Position numbers and translations under genes: made by a program. A stretch of 64,000 nucleotides of DNA from Liopterus haemorrhoidalis. Its lineage: Eukaryota; Arthropoda; Insecta; Coleoptera; Dytiscidae. The notes under the pieces were generated by a model. It was not told where the DNA came from, made no database searches, and saw nothing but the letters and a program-made list of their open reading frames with translations. Location: NCBI GenBank assembly GCA_963971575.1, contig OZ020616.1:24831120-24895119 (forward strand), read 5' to 3'. This document shows positions 55,795 to 64,000 of this stretch, one piece after another (within the stretch, counting starts at the first letter, position 1; every line of letters begins with the position of its first letter).

Positions 55795-56905
55795 TGTTTA
55801 AAGTTGTGATTCTATATATTGTCTTTTTTCCTTTTATTTTGTTTACTTTATCCCACATAGTTCTAATCGGTGTATCTGGTGTGATGGTTGATGTAAATAA
55901 TTGCCAGGAGTTCATTTTGCTTTGTTTGATTGTGCGGCGTTTTATCGCTCGTTGTTTTTTGAATTCTATTAGGGTTTCTATGGTTTTGTGTTTCTTGTAT
56001 TTGTTTAACGCCTTTTTGCTATTTTTAATTGCAATTTTACAGTTCTCATTCCACCATGGCACAGTTTTTTTATTGGAGTTTGTCTTATATCCTATTACGT
56101 TTTGTGCCATTACGCTAATGTTTTCTGTAAATTTCTCAATAATTGTGTCTATGCTTTCTTCAGATGTGAAATGTACAATGTTATGTTCGCTTTCTGTTGA
56201 ATATGTATTCCAGTCGACATTATTAAGGTTCCATTTAAAATTTTGATGTATTAGTATATTCTGTGGTTTAGTGATATTGTTTATTAGTAGCGGGAAGTGG
56301 TCACTTCCATATAGAAGTGGTGCGGTTTTCCAGTGGAGATTGGCTGTGATTTTTGGATCACACAAGGATAAGTCGATTCGTGAGAAAGTACCGCATCTAC
56401 TACTAAAGTGTGTGGGGCTGCCGTCGTTAAGAAGAGACAGATTATTCGTCAGGCTCTCAACTATTCTACCTAGATGATTGGTATACGTTCCCTTCCAAAG
56501 CGGGTTTTGCGCGTTAAAATCGCCAGTTATAATGAAGGGTGTAGGTAGTTTTTTTATGAGATTTTCTAATTTAGTTAGCTGGGGCGTGCTATCTGGTGGT
56601 AGATATATAGAGCAAATTGTGCAAGGTTCTGGGTAATTTGTTCTTATTGCTATTGCTTCTAATGATGTCCTTAGATGTATTTCTGTACTTTGGTTATTTT
56701 GTTCTACGAATATGGCAACTCCTCCATAAGTATTTGTAAGTCTATATTTTCTGTATGACTTGTATCTTTTTAAGTTGGCTGTATTTGTTTCTTTCAGGTG
56801 AGTTTCTTGTAAGCATATGAAGTCAGGTTGATGTTTTGAAATTAATAGTTGTAGTTCTGCCAAATGTCTGTAGTATCCGTTAAGATTCCAGCATAAAGTG
56901 GTCAT
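55745..56905 (-). CDS. I-type LINE ORF2: AP endonuclease domain
   Basis: 386 codons from ATG 56905. APE motifs: 'LCWNLNGYYRH' (N in place, ~4), 'FICLQETHLKE' (~30), 'GGVAIFV', 'ICSIYLPP' (~96), 'PFIITGDFNAQNPLW' (~122), 'SRIDLSLCDP' (~175), 'YGSDHFPLL' (~200, SDH). The linker to RT follows ('KKTVPWWNENCKIAIKNSKK'). The domain looks catalytically complete, but the frame shifts before RT. Starts 51 bp downstream of the ORF1 stop. Confidence 0.88.
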   Translation of the reverse strand: MTTLCWNLNGYYRHLAELQLLISKHQPDFICLQETHLKETNTANLKRYKSYRKYRLTNTYGGVAIFVEQNNQSTEIHLRTSLEAIAIRTNYPEPCTICSIYLPPDSTPQLTKLENLIKKLPTPFIITGDFNAQNPLWKGTYTNHLGRIVESLTNNLSLLNDGSPTHFSSRCGTFSRIDLSLCDPKITANLHWKTAPLLYGSDHFPLLINNITKPQNILIHQNFKWNLNNVDWNTYSTESEHNIVHFTSEESIDTIIEKFTENISVMAQNVIGYKTNSNKKTVPWWNENCKIAIKNSKKALNKYKKHKTIETLIEFKKQRAIKRRTIKQSKMNSWQLFTSTITPDTPIRTMWDKVNKIKGKKTIYRITTLNNDDKSTRNCKHFSKII

Positions 56906-56955
56906 TTTAAAGTTTTGAAAGAAAGGAAAGGAAATAAGTGGAAATATGTTGTTTT

Positions 56956-58641
56956 TTATTTGGAAGAGTTAGTAGGATGTTGTGTTTGGTCGCTATCTTG
57001 ATGTTGTTGCAGTTTGTTTATGATTTTAGTAAATTTTGCTTTAATTTTACTTTTATTAATAAGGGGGTATACATCTTGTAGCATTTTTATGAGTTTCTTA
57101 GTGTTTGGTGTGTACTCTTCTGATAATGATTGGATATCATTATGACCTTGTGTGTTTTCCATGAAAATGTGCAATTGGTTGTATGATAAGATATATTTTT
57201 GGGGGTTATCATTTATCTCCTTTTTTATTTTGGGTAATATTGGGAATATGTATTTTTGTCTCTTTTGTATTTGAGTGGGTTGTAGTTGTGTATTTTCAGT
57301 GGTAGAATTTTCATCGGAACTTACGGAAGTTCTGGCTGGTCGTTTGGTTGCTGATGGGGAATTTAATAATTTTCCAAGATATTGGTGGATTTTTTCAGCT
57401 TCACTATGCGATATGTTTTTTAGGTTTTCAGGGTCAAAATTTGGAATTGAGCCGTCTGTTTCTGTTAACAGAGCTTGTACAACATTTTGTTCAATATTAT
57501 TCTGCTCTATATTTGTAGCACTTATTTTTTGTTGTGGTTCCTGGTTGTCTTGTGGAAATGTGGTTATTACACTGGATTCGTCGGTAGTGTTTTGCTGTGG
57601 CTCTTCTGTCTCTCTTACAAGCAGTTGTTGATATTGTTTTTGTTCTTGATCTTTTTGGGATGTTTCTGGTTGTTCTTGTTTTTGTACTTTGTGCTTTTGT
57701 GTCTCATTTTGATCTTCAATTTGTGCTCTGTCATGTTCTTGTACTTGATCTTTTTGGATTTGTTGTGATTGTTGTTGTTGTAATAATTGCTGTTGTGATA
57801 ATTGTTGTTGTGATGAATGTTGTTGATGTTGTTCTTCTTGTTGCTGTTGTTGTGTCATGTTGTGATTTTGAATACCAGTTTGGGTTGTGGGTTCGTTTGG
57901 GATGTGTGTTCGGTTGAGATGACATTGGCTGTCATTATGGTCGTGTTTGTGACATGTATTGCATCTTATGTTGTCTTCCATTATGAAGATTTTGTGTTTA
58001 AAATCATCATAATCAATTTCGATGAACTCCGGCAATTTTATATTGTTGTTAGTAACTATATAAACCTGTCGTCTGAAGCTAAGTATGTGTTTGTATTTGT
58101 CATTTTTTATTCCGCTTCGTAAAAAGTTTATTTGGGATGCTAGTTTTACACCAATTTCATCAAATTTTTCTTGCAGGACTGTGTTGGGTATTGTAGGTGA
58201 ACAATTTGAGATTACGATTTTAGTAGTAGGGGTGGTCAGTCTACGGATCTCGATGGTTTTGTTAGCAACTGTTATGTATTTTAAATCTATTAACTTGTTT
58301 ACAGTTTCCTCATCCATTAAAAATATACATATCCTATTTTTCGACAATCGTGAAGCTGCAAATATTTTTTGTGGGTCTATGATATTGCCTAATGTTACAA
58401 TATAGTCTTCAATATGTATTTCGGCATATCCGTTTAAAATAATCCCTTGTTTATTTTTTGGGTAGTATGTGGCGGTTTGTATTGGTGTTGGTTTTACTTT
58501 ATTTGCATAGCTCATAGTATTGGTGTTGTTAGTCATTGTTTTATTGTTATTGTTTATTATTAAATTGTTAGTATTGTTGTTATTGTTTTTATTTATTGGT
58601 GATTGTTGATTTGTTGTTGAATTTAAAGTAGTTTGTGACAT
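56956..58641 (-). CDS. I-type LINE ORF1 (gag-like), Asn- and Gln-rich
   Basis: 561 codons, uninterrupted. Asn/Thr-rich N-terminus (1-45); a folded region (~60-215) with 'IEDYIVTLGNIIDPQKIFAA' and 'TPTTKIVISNCSPTIPNTVL', the RNA-binding/RRM-like part of I/R1-type ORF1; one CCHC knuckle 'CNTCHKHDHNDSQCH' (~225); a long Gln-rich tract (~260-350); then a C-terminal extension with Ser/Thr and a helical end. Acts as the RNA-binding particle protein. ATG 58641 is the first in frame. Confidence 0.85.
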   Translation of the reverse strand: MSQTTLNSTTNQQSPINKNNNNNTNNLIINNNNKTMTNNTNTMSYANKVKPTPIQTATYYPKNKQGIILNGYAEIHIEDYIVTLGNIIDPQKIFAASRLSKNRICIFLMDEETVNKLIDLKYITVANKTIEIRRLTTPTTKIVISNCSPTIPNTVLQEKFDEIGVKLASQINFLRSGIKNDKYKHILSFRRQVYIVTNNNIKLPEFIEIDYDDFKHKIFIMEDNIRCNTCHKHDHNDSQCHLNRTHIPNEPTTQTGIQNHNMTQQQQQEEQHQQHSSQQQLSQQQLLQQQQSQQIQKDQVQEHDRAQIEDQNETQKHKVQKQEQPETSQKDQEQKQYQQLLVRETEEPQQNTTDESSVITTFPQDNQEPQQKISATNIEQNNIEQNVVQALLTETDGSIPNFDPENLKNISHSEAEKIHQYLGKLLNSPSATKRPARTSVSSDENSTTENTQLQPTQIQKRQKYIFPILPKIKKEINDNPQKYILSYNQLHIFMENTQGHNDIQSLSEEYTPNTKKLIKMLQDVYPLINKSKIKAKFTKIINKLQQHQDSDQTQHPTNSSK

Positions 58642-59079
58642 GTTTGATGATGTCTTCCACTACTCAGTAATAAATGGCACCGGTGTTGCCATTTAGCGTT
58701 CTAGACGCTAAGATAACAGAGTAAACGATGTACAAACGATCACCGCACTTACGTAGAATTTATAAGTTAAAATTTAGAAATTATAAAATTTAATTTTTAT
58801 CTATATATATAAAATCGTAACTAAGCTACCTACTCATAATCAACGCCCAGCCCAAACCACTGAACCTACAATCATGAAATTTGGCGAGTATATTCCCTCC
58901 ATGACGTAAGCACCCACTAAGAACGGATTTTTCGAAATTCATCCTCTAAGTGGGTGAAAAGGGGGTTAAAAGGGGTAAAATGTGGCTTCACGGTTTCCTT
59001 AATATCTCTTAGGTCCAATAAGATATCGACTTGGTTTTTGCTTACACAGATTACGCATGTAAATATAAAAAAACTTATT

Positions 59080-61100
59080 TCAGGATTTTGTCCTAATCAA
59101 CCCCTAAAGGGGTGAATCTGCAATCAGGGTGAATTATAGAACCCTTTGCATCTTCTGTGTTTATTGTGTTGTAACATTCCTTTTTGGCATATAGGTGTCT
59201 TTTTAAAATATTTAGAAAGTGTTTTGACCGTTTTTTTAAATTTCACCCCTAAAGGGTTAAATTGGCATTTTTTATTCGATAGGATGTCGTCTAGACAAAG
59301 AAACACAAAATTCGGGCCGTATATCCCTTTTATGACTTAAGGACCCCCTAAGAAACGATTTTTCAAAATTCGACCTCTCAGGGGTGAGAAGGGGTGAAAT
59401 GTGTTTTCACGGATTCCTCTGTATCTTTTAGGTCAAGAATATATCGCCTTGCTTTTGCTTACAAAGACTACCCACATAAATGTTGAAAAACTTATTTTTC
59501 AGGATTTTGTACTAACCAACCCCTAAAGGGGTGAATCTACAATCAGGGTGAATTATAGAACCCTTCGCATCTTCTGTGTTTGTTGTGTTATAACATTTCT
59601 ACTAGGCATATAGGTGTCTTTTTAAAATATTTAAAAAGTGTTTTGACCGTTTTTTTAAATTACACCCCTAAAGAGGTAATTTGGTATTTTATATTCGATA
59701 GATTGTCGTCTAGACAAAGAAACATAAAAATCGGGGAGTATATACCTTTTAACATTTAACAACCCCCTAAGAAAACATTTTTGGAAATTCAACCCCTAAG
59801 GAGTGAAATGGGGTAAAATGTGTTTTCACGGATTCCTCAATATCTCACAGGTCCAATAATATATCGCCTTCACTTTTGCTTATAAATATTATCCATATAA
59901 ATCTTGAAAAACTTATTTCAGGATTTTGTCCTATTCATCCCCTAAAAGTATGAATCTACAATCAGGGAGAATTATGGAACCCGACGTATTTCCTTGAGTT
60001 ATGAAATTCTTATTTGGCATATAAATGTCTTTTTAAAATATCTCGAAACGATTTTGACAGTTTTTCAAAATTTCATCCCTAAAGGGGTAAAAGGATATTT
60101 TTTTATTTGATAGAACATCCCTTGGACATAGATACATGATATTCGCAAAGTATATTCCTTCCATGAGGTAGCATACACTAAGACGGGATTTTTCGAAATT
60201 CAACCCCTAAGGGGTGAAATGTAATTTCAAGGTTTCCTAAATATCTGTACGGACCAATAAGATATCGTCTTGGTTTTTGCTTACAGAGATTACCCATATA
60301 AATGTTAAAAAACTTATTTCAGGATTTTGTTCTAATCAAACCCTAAAGTGGTGAATTTCCGAACAGGGTTAATTATACAATCCATCATATTTCCTGTGTT
60401 TGTTGAGTTATAAAATTGCTTTTGGCATATAGGTGTCTTCAAAATATCTCGAAATGGTATTGAGAGTTTTTAAAATTTCACCCTTAAGGGGTAAACGGGA
60501 ATTTTGTATTCGATTGAACATTCCTTAGACATAAATGAATAAAATTCGTGAAGTATATGCCCTCCATGACGTAAGCACCCACTAAGATTGAATTTTTCGA
60601 AATTCCACCCCTAAGAAGTGAAAATGGGTGAAATGTGATTTCAAGGATTCCTCAATACCTCTTAGAACCAATAAGATATCGTCTTGGATTTTGCTTACAA
60701 AGATTACCCAAACAAATGTCGAAAAAACAACTTATTTCATGATTTTGTCCGAATTAACCCCTATAGAGGTCTACAATCGGGGTGAATCATGCAACCCTTC
60801 GTATTTCCTGTGTTTATTGATTTATAACATTCCTTTTTGGCATATCAGTGTCTTTTTAAAATATCTCAAAACGGTTTTGACAGTTTTTCAAAATTTCACC
60901 CTTAAAGGGGTAAAAGGGTATTTACCTCGGTATTTACTCGATAGAACGTCCTCGGGACAAAATACATGAAATTCGTGAAGTATATTCCCTATATGACGTA
61001 AGTACCCACTAAGACGGTATTTTTCGAAATTCAACCCCTAAGGGCTGAAATGTGATATCAAGGATTCATTAATATCTCTTAGTACCAATAAGATATCGAC
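59080..61100. repeat. ~410-bp tandem repeats inside H5
   Basis: Landmarks 'aggattttgt.ctaatcaacc' at about 59081, 59500, 59921, 60323 and 60741. The same sequence family as the other Helitrons in opposite orientation. Short frames (59124-59306, 60628-60969) are artefacts. Confidence 0.8.
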
Positions 61101-61278
61101 TTGGCTTTTGCTTATAAAAGTTACCCGTGCACATGTTTAGAAGCCAACTACGAATTTTACACTAATGAGCTTCTAACGGGGTGAATTTACACCTGAGGAG
61201 AGAGTGAGCGATGTGATCTATAAAGAACCATGACTTAACCATATAATAATTGCACGATGATGGCAAACCGTCAATATA

Positions 61279-61294
61279 CCGTAGCGAAGCACGG
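61279..61294 (+). other. Helitron 3' terminal hairpin
   Basis: CCGTAGCGAAGCACGG: stem CCGT/ACGG plus GC/GC with a bulged A and a GAA loop, 8 bp before the CTAG terminus. Such hairpins act as rolling-circle termination signals. The same motif, complemented, is at 6407-6422, 10913-10928 and 28241-28256. Confidence 0.88.
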
Positions 61295-61375
61295 GTACTC
61301 AGCTAGTGTAATTATAAAATTCCCTGTTTAATTAGAGAACTTCAATTTAATAGAATATATTTTAACATATAAAGT

Positions 61376-61409
61376 TCATTCTTGTGCGAACCACTGACCA
61401 GTGCAGATC
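61376..61409 (+). promoter_or_regulatory. Internal LINE promoter: Inr plus DPE
   Basis: Inr TCATTC at 61376-61381 fits TCAKTY with A+1 at 61378. AGATC at +28 to +32 (61405-61409) fits the DPE consensus RGWYV exactly. No TATA box at -30. This downstream TATA-less promoter layout is that of I- and Jockey-type LINEs, which must carry the promoter inside the transcript. Confidence 0.65.
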
Positions 61410-61466
61410 GGTATATACACAAGTGCTTAAAGTTAAATATAGTGTGTGTGTCGTTTTAAGTGTAAA

Positions 61467-63155
61467 ATGGAAGAACCTGGAGGAGGGCCCGGCCCTCCAG
61501 ACAGGGACACGGGGCAAATTACCGAGACGTATTCTGTCATCGGTGGGGCCCTAAATGTAATATTGGACGAAACCATTGAAGATATGGTAACATTACCCAC
61601 TTACAATCATACACAAACTCCTGTTAAAAGACCAGGTGATAGTAACATTTACAATGTACATACCAAATATCAAGCAATCGACAAAATAACCCAAAATTCT
61701 CATACAAATAATTCCGGCACTTCACAACATGCAAATAAGGCTGTCAATCAATCGTTACAGACAACCACGCAAAATATCACTGACACAAACACAAAAAATT
61801 ATGATAATAATACTCATAACACCAACACTTTAAACAACTCTTCAAACACAAACAATATAAACAATTATAACACTATACCGTCAAAAACACCATATGATCT
61901 AAATAAAAACAACCGTTACTCTGATCATGACAAATGCAAGTTCATTATATTAATTGAAGGTGACGATGCCAGTAATCAAAACATCGGTAATCTTCATTTA
62001 ATGAGCATAGGAAAATTACTTATTAATAAACTCAAATTAAAGAACAACGAAATTGTAAATATAAACAGGACCGGACGCAACCATATTAGGGTAGAAGTAA
62101 ACAATTCTTTTGTAGCCAATTCTATCTTAAATTCAGACCTCTTAGCCAGCCAAGCCCTTCGAGCTTACATCCCTGAAACTGCACTTTTCCGCAAAGGTGT
62201 TATCAGGGGTGTCGATCCAAACTTATCAAATGATGAAATTAAAATGGTTATGAATTCGCCAATCACTATTAAAGACCTAAGAAGAATTACCAGGAAAATT
62301 GAAAATAATGGAACAACCAACATCATAAACACACAAACTGTCATCATTACTTTTAGAGGTCAGGACCTTCCTGACTATGTTTCCATTTACGGAGCTAAAT
62401 GCAACGTATCCCCATACATATACAGGGTAACCCAGTGCGAAAATTGCCTTCTGTTTGGCCACACTGTCCGGCAATGTAAAACAAAAATTCGGTGCAAATC
62501 ATGTGGTGGAAAACACACCACTGATACGTGTACTAAACCCACAGTAGACAAACCATTTTGCATTAACTGCACAGGGGAACACTTAGCTAACGACAAAAAA
62601 TGCCCTCTCTTTATTCACCAACAAAAAATCAAAAAATATATGGCACTAAATAACGTAGGTTATAAAGAAGCGTCAAACCGTTATAAATCTTACTCGGAAG
62701 CAACATCAGAGATGTCCACCCCATTTAATAACGATCACTTTCCCTCGTTACTCTCTAATAACAGATACGGCACTCTCAGTACTCTAAATGAAAATGACAA
62801 TTATAACGGACCAATCAATCCAAATTGGTTTTCAAATCCAAAAAATTCACATAACCTCGCGCCACCTAGACAAAATAAACAACAACAAGTAAACAGTTAT
62901 ATGAACATCCCTTATGAAAAAACAGTACCAAAACAAAATCAAACAGGACCCAAAATAGTCAGAAACCCTTATCCTCCTCATTTCCACGCAAATACTAATG
63001 CAAATTCTCAAGATCTCTCATCAGATTATTTCATCACACATCTGTTTAAATTTCTTTCAACGTTTACCTCCGAAAATAATAGACAAAATCTTACACTATC
63101 TCAATTTAAAGATTTATATTTAGTATCGCTCTCGAATAATTTACAACATGGATAG
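61467..63155 (+). CDS. I-type LINE ORF1 (gag-like) with three CCHC knuckles
   Basis: 562 codons from ATG 61467 (an upstream in-frame GTG at 61446 is less likely). Acidic/Pro-Gly start 'EEPGGGPGPPDRDTG'; an Asn/Thr-rich region (~85-155); a conserved central domain (~165-300: 'FIILIEGDDASNQNIGNLHL', 'ALRAYIPETALFRKGVIRGV', 'RGQDLPDYVSIYGAKC'); three zinc knuckles starting at residue ~324 ('CENCLLFGHTVRQC', 'CKSCGGKHTTDTC', 'CINCTGEHLANDKKC'); then a Pro/Asn-rich tail. Uninterrupted. Nucleic-acid-binding particle protein. Confidence 0.9.
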   Translation: MEEPGGGPGPPDRDTGQITETYSVIGGALNVILDETIEDMVTLPTYNHTQTPVKRPGDSNIYNVHTKYQAIDKITQNSHTNNSGTSQHANKAVNQSLQTTTQNITDTNTKNYDNNTHNTNTLNNSSNTNNINNYNTIPSKTPYDLNKNNRYSDHDKCKFIILIEGDDASNQNIGNLHLMSIGKLLINKLKLKNNEIVNINRTGRNHIRVEVNNSFVANSILNSDLLASQALRAYIPETALFRKGVIRGVDPNLSNDEIKMVMNSPITIKDLRRITRKIENNGTTNIINTQTVIITFRGQDLPDYVSIYGAKCNVSPYIYRVTQCENCLLFGHTVRQCKTKIRCKSCGGKHTTDTCTKPTVDKPFCINCTGEHLANDKKCPLFIHQQKIKKYMALNNVGYKEASNRYKSYSEATSEMSTPFNNDHFPSLLSNNRYGTLSTLNENDNYNGPINPNWFSNPKNSHNLAPPRQNKQQQVNSYMNIPYEKTVPKQNQTGPKIVRNPYPPHFHANTNANSQDLSSDYFITHLFKFLSTFTSENNRQNLTLSQFKDLYLVSLSNNLQHG

Positions 63156-64000
63156 TAGTTTCAATATAATTCAATGGAACATTCGATCAATAAAAGCAAA
63201 CAAACTATTCCTACAAAATTTACTCACGTCATTCAAAATACACTGTGCTTCTCTATCAGAAACTTGGCTCAAAGCAAATGAGCAAATCTACATTAACGGA
63301 TACAATATAATAAGATCTGACAGGGCCGATGGATTTGGCGGTGCAGGTCTTCTGGTAAAACATGGTATCAACTTTACTTCTGTTGATTGTACTCATGTTA
63401 ATACCAATAAAGTGCAACTCTGCGCTATCGAACTAAACCTTAATAACAAAATCACTACAATTATATCTATATACGCCTCCCCCAATCATAAAATAACATC
63501 TCTCGAATGGTATAATATTTTTATTAATTTTCAATCTCCCGTAATTATCACTGGAGATTTTAATGCCCATCACGAACTATGGGGATGTGAAATACCGGAT
63601 ACCGAAGGCAAAGAAATAAACGAGCTACTAACGAATTACAGTTTAACAATAATGAACGACGGATCCCCTACACTCTTCCAGCTTCCCGGCCACAGAAAAT
63701 CTGCAATAGACCTAACAATATGCTCTCCTTCACTCGCCCCAAGTTTGAGTTGGCAGCGTTTATCCAATACATATGGCTCGAATCATTATCCAATCAAAAT
63801 CACAGTAGACTCAACAATGAGTTACAAATTCACTATCTATCCATCCTCAAAGTGGGATATAAAAAACGCCAACTGGACAGAATATTACAATACATCCAAA
63901 ATATTAACCAACAACATTAACTACAGTAATTTCGTTTTGTCAGACCTAGATACCAAATATAAAATATTTACCAACCTAGTCGAACAAACCGCCGAAAAAT
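63148..64000 (+). CDS. I-type LINE ORF2, AP endonuclease part (partial, runs off window)
   Basis: ATG 63148 overlaps the ORF1 stop (63153-63155) by 8 bp in another frame, suggesting coupled translation. 284 codons open to the window end. APE motifs: 'IIQWNIRSIKANK', 'CASLSETWLK', 'GGAGLLVKHG', 'TIISIYASPNHK', 'VIITGDFNAHHELWGC', 'SAIDLTICSP', and 'YGSNHYPIKI', where the last catalytic motif is SNH instead of the usual SDH. No stop or shift seen. A short frame in another register at 63720-63920 is a shadow. Confidence 0.88.
   Translation, partial: MDSSFNIIQWNIRSIKANKLFLQNLLTSFKIHCASLSETWLKANEQIYINGYNIIRSDRADGFGGAGLLVKHGINFTSVDCTHVNTNKVQLCAIELNLNNKITTIISIYASPNHKITSLEWYNIFINFQSPVIITGDFNAHHELWGCEIPDTEGKEINELLTNYSLTIMNDGSPTLFQLPGHRKSAIDLTICSPSLAPSLSWQRLSNTYGSNHYPIKITVDSTMSYKFTIYPSSKWDIKNANWTEYYNTSKILTNNINYSNFVLSDLDTKYKIFTNLVEQTAEK

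Larger units (their letters stand above)
55186..58740 (-). mobile_element. I-type LINE, minus strand, internally deleted
   Basis: The 3' end is a 24-nt poly(A) (T run 55186-55209) preceded by 'cttgaaataaa'. Two ORFs upstream. ORF2 stops being LINE RT at about 55310 and passes straight into 3' untranslated sequence: RT motifs from the palm onward, RNase H and the C-terminus are missing. The 5' end lies near 58740 but is not sharply defined; no TSD found. About 3.5 kb versus ~5.5-6 kb for complete I-type elements. Confidence 0.82.
58800..61306 (+). mobile_element. Helitron-like element H5, plus strand, complete
   Basis: 5' TCTATATATATAAAATCG at 58800 (preceded by A) and 3' CTAG at 61303-61306 (followed by T): exact A|T insertion. 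The leader 'cgcccagcccaaaccactg' matches the (complemented) leader of H1-H4. The body consists of about five units of ~410 bp, longer than the ~290-bp units elsewhere because each retains a block with 'attcgatag.atgtcgtctagac'. No protein gene. Confidence 0.87.
61378..64000 (+). mobile_element. I-type LINE, 5' half, apparently intact (runs off window)
   Basis: Starts at a predicted transcription start A (61378). It has a short leader, ORF1, and an ORF2 overlapping ORF1's end by 8 bp and still open at the window edge. It differs from the minus-strand I-type LINE in ORF1 architecture (three knuckles rather than one). RT and 3' end lie outside. Confidence 0.82.

Noticed and set aside
57275..58405. 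Plus-strand frames rich in Val/Leu/Phe
   Set aside because: Antisense to the Asn/Gln-rich LINE ORF1.
1..64000. tRNA, rRNA or Rep/helicase (autonomous Helitron) genes
   Set aside because: None recognised on either strand by reading.

Overview
This is an AT-rich insect nuclear DNA window made almost entirely of transposable elements. It holds one piece of a host gene: a 135-bp terminal exon on the minus strand (25853-25987) that closely matches the C-terminal SAM domain of the Polycomb-group protein Sex comb on midleg (Scm). The exon match and the element families (mariner with 'SPDLAPSDY', BEL/Pao, Ty3/Gypsy, I/Jockey-type LINEs, Helitrons ending in a CCGT..ACGG hairpin plus CTAG) indicate an insect. 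I cannot name the order.

Layout. 1-13038: three Helitron-like elements, head to tail on the minus strand, filled with ~290-bp internal tandem repeats. 13046-13802: 3' remnant of an I-type LINE with RNase H. 13837-25510: a graveyard of DNA transposons, mostly with identifiable target-site duplications (TSDs): a hAT-like element with minisatellite arms, a Harbinger-like MITE, two mariner-type elements, a solo LTR, a LINE remnant, a fold-back element, a hAT with a decayed transposase, a piggyBac-like MITE and a pogo/Tigger-like element. 25511-25987: Scm last exon and putative poly(A) signal. 26530-27673: a second mariner with long inverted repeats. 28229-33431: a fourth Helitron, carrying a 5'-truncated LINE with a 621-aa open RT frame. 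33733-35375: a Jockey/CR1-type LINE remnant holding a hAT MITE. 36801-39370: a long-terminal-inverted-repeat element carrying a decayed gene with a CXC zinc domain. 40264-55185: a nest in which a minus-strand Ty3/Gypsy is split by a plus-strand PHD-finger LINE, itself split by a BEL/Pao element with identical LTRs. 55186-58740: an internally deleted I-type LINE (minus). 58800-61306: a fifth Helitron (plus). 61378-64000: the 5' half of an intact-looking I-type LINE (plus).

No operon-like or pathway relation exists among these genes; the logic is insertional history. If Scm is expressed from the minus strand, everything right of 25987 is probably intron (or separates it from upstream exons), and everything left of about 25511 is downstream. 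The most noteworthy points are: serial Helitron insertion at a regenerated A|T site; the unannotated Scm exon; the CXC-domain long-TIR element; the hAT element with minisatellite ends; the nested retroelement stack; and a perfect Inr plus DPE promoter at the start of the last LINE. Most small open frames in 1-13000, 28229-33431 and 58800-61306 are tandem-repeat artefacts.
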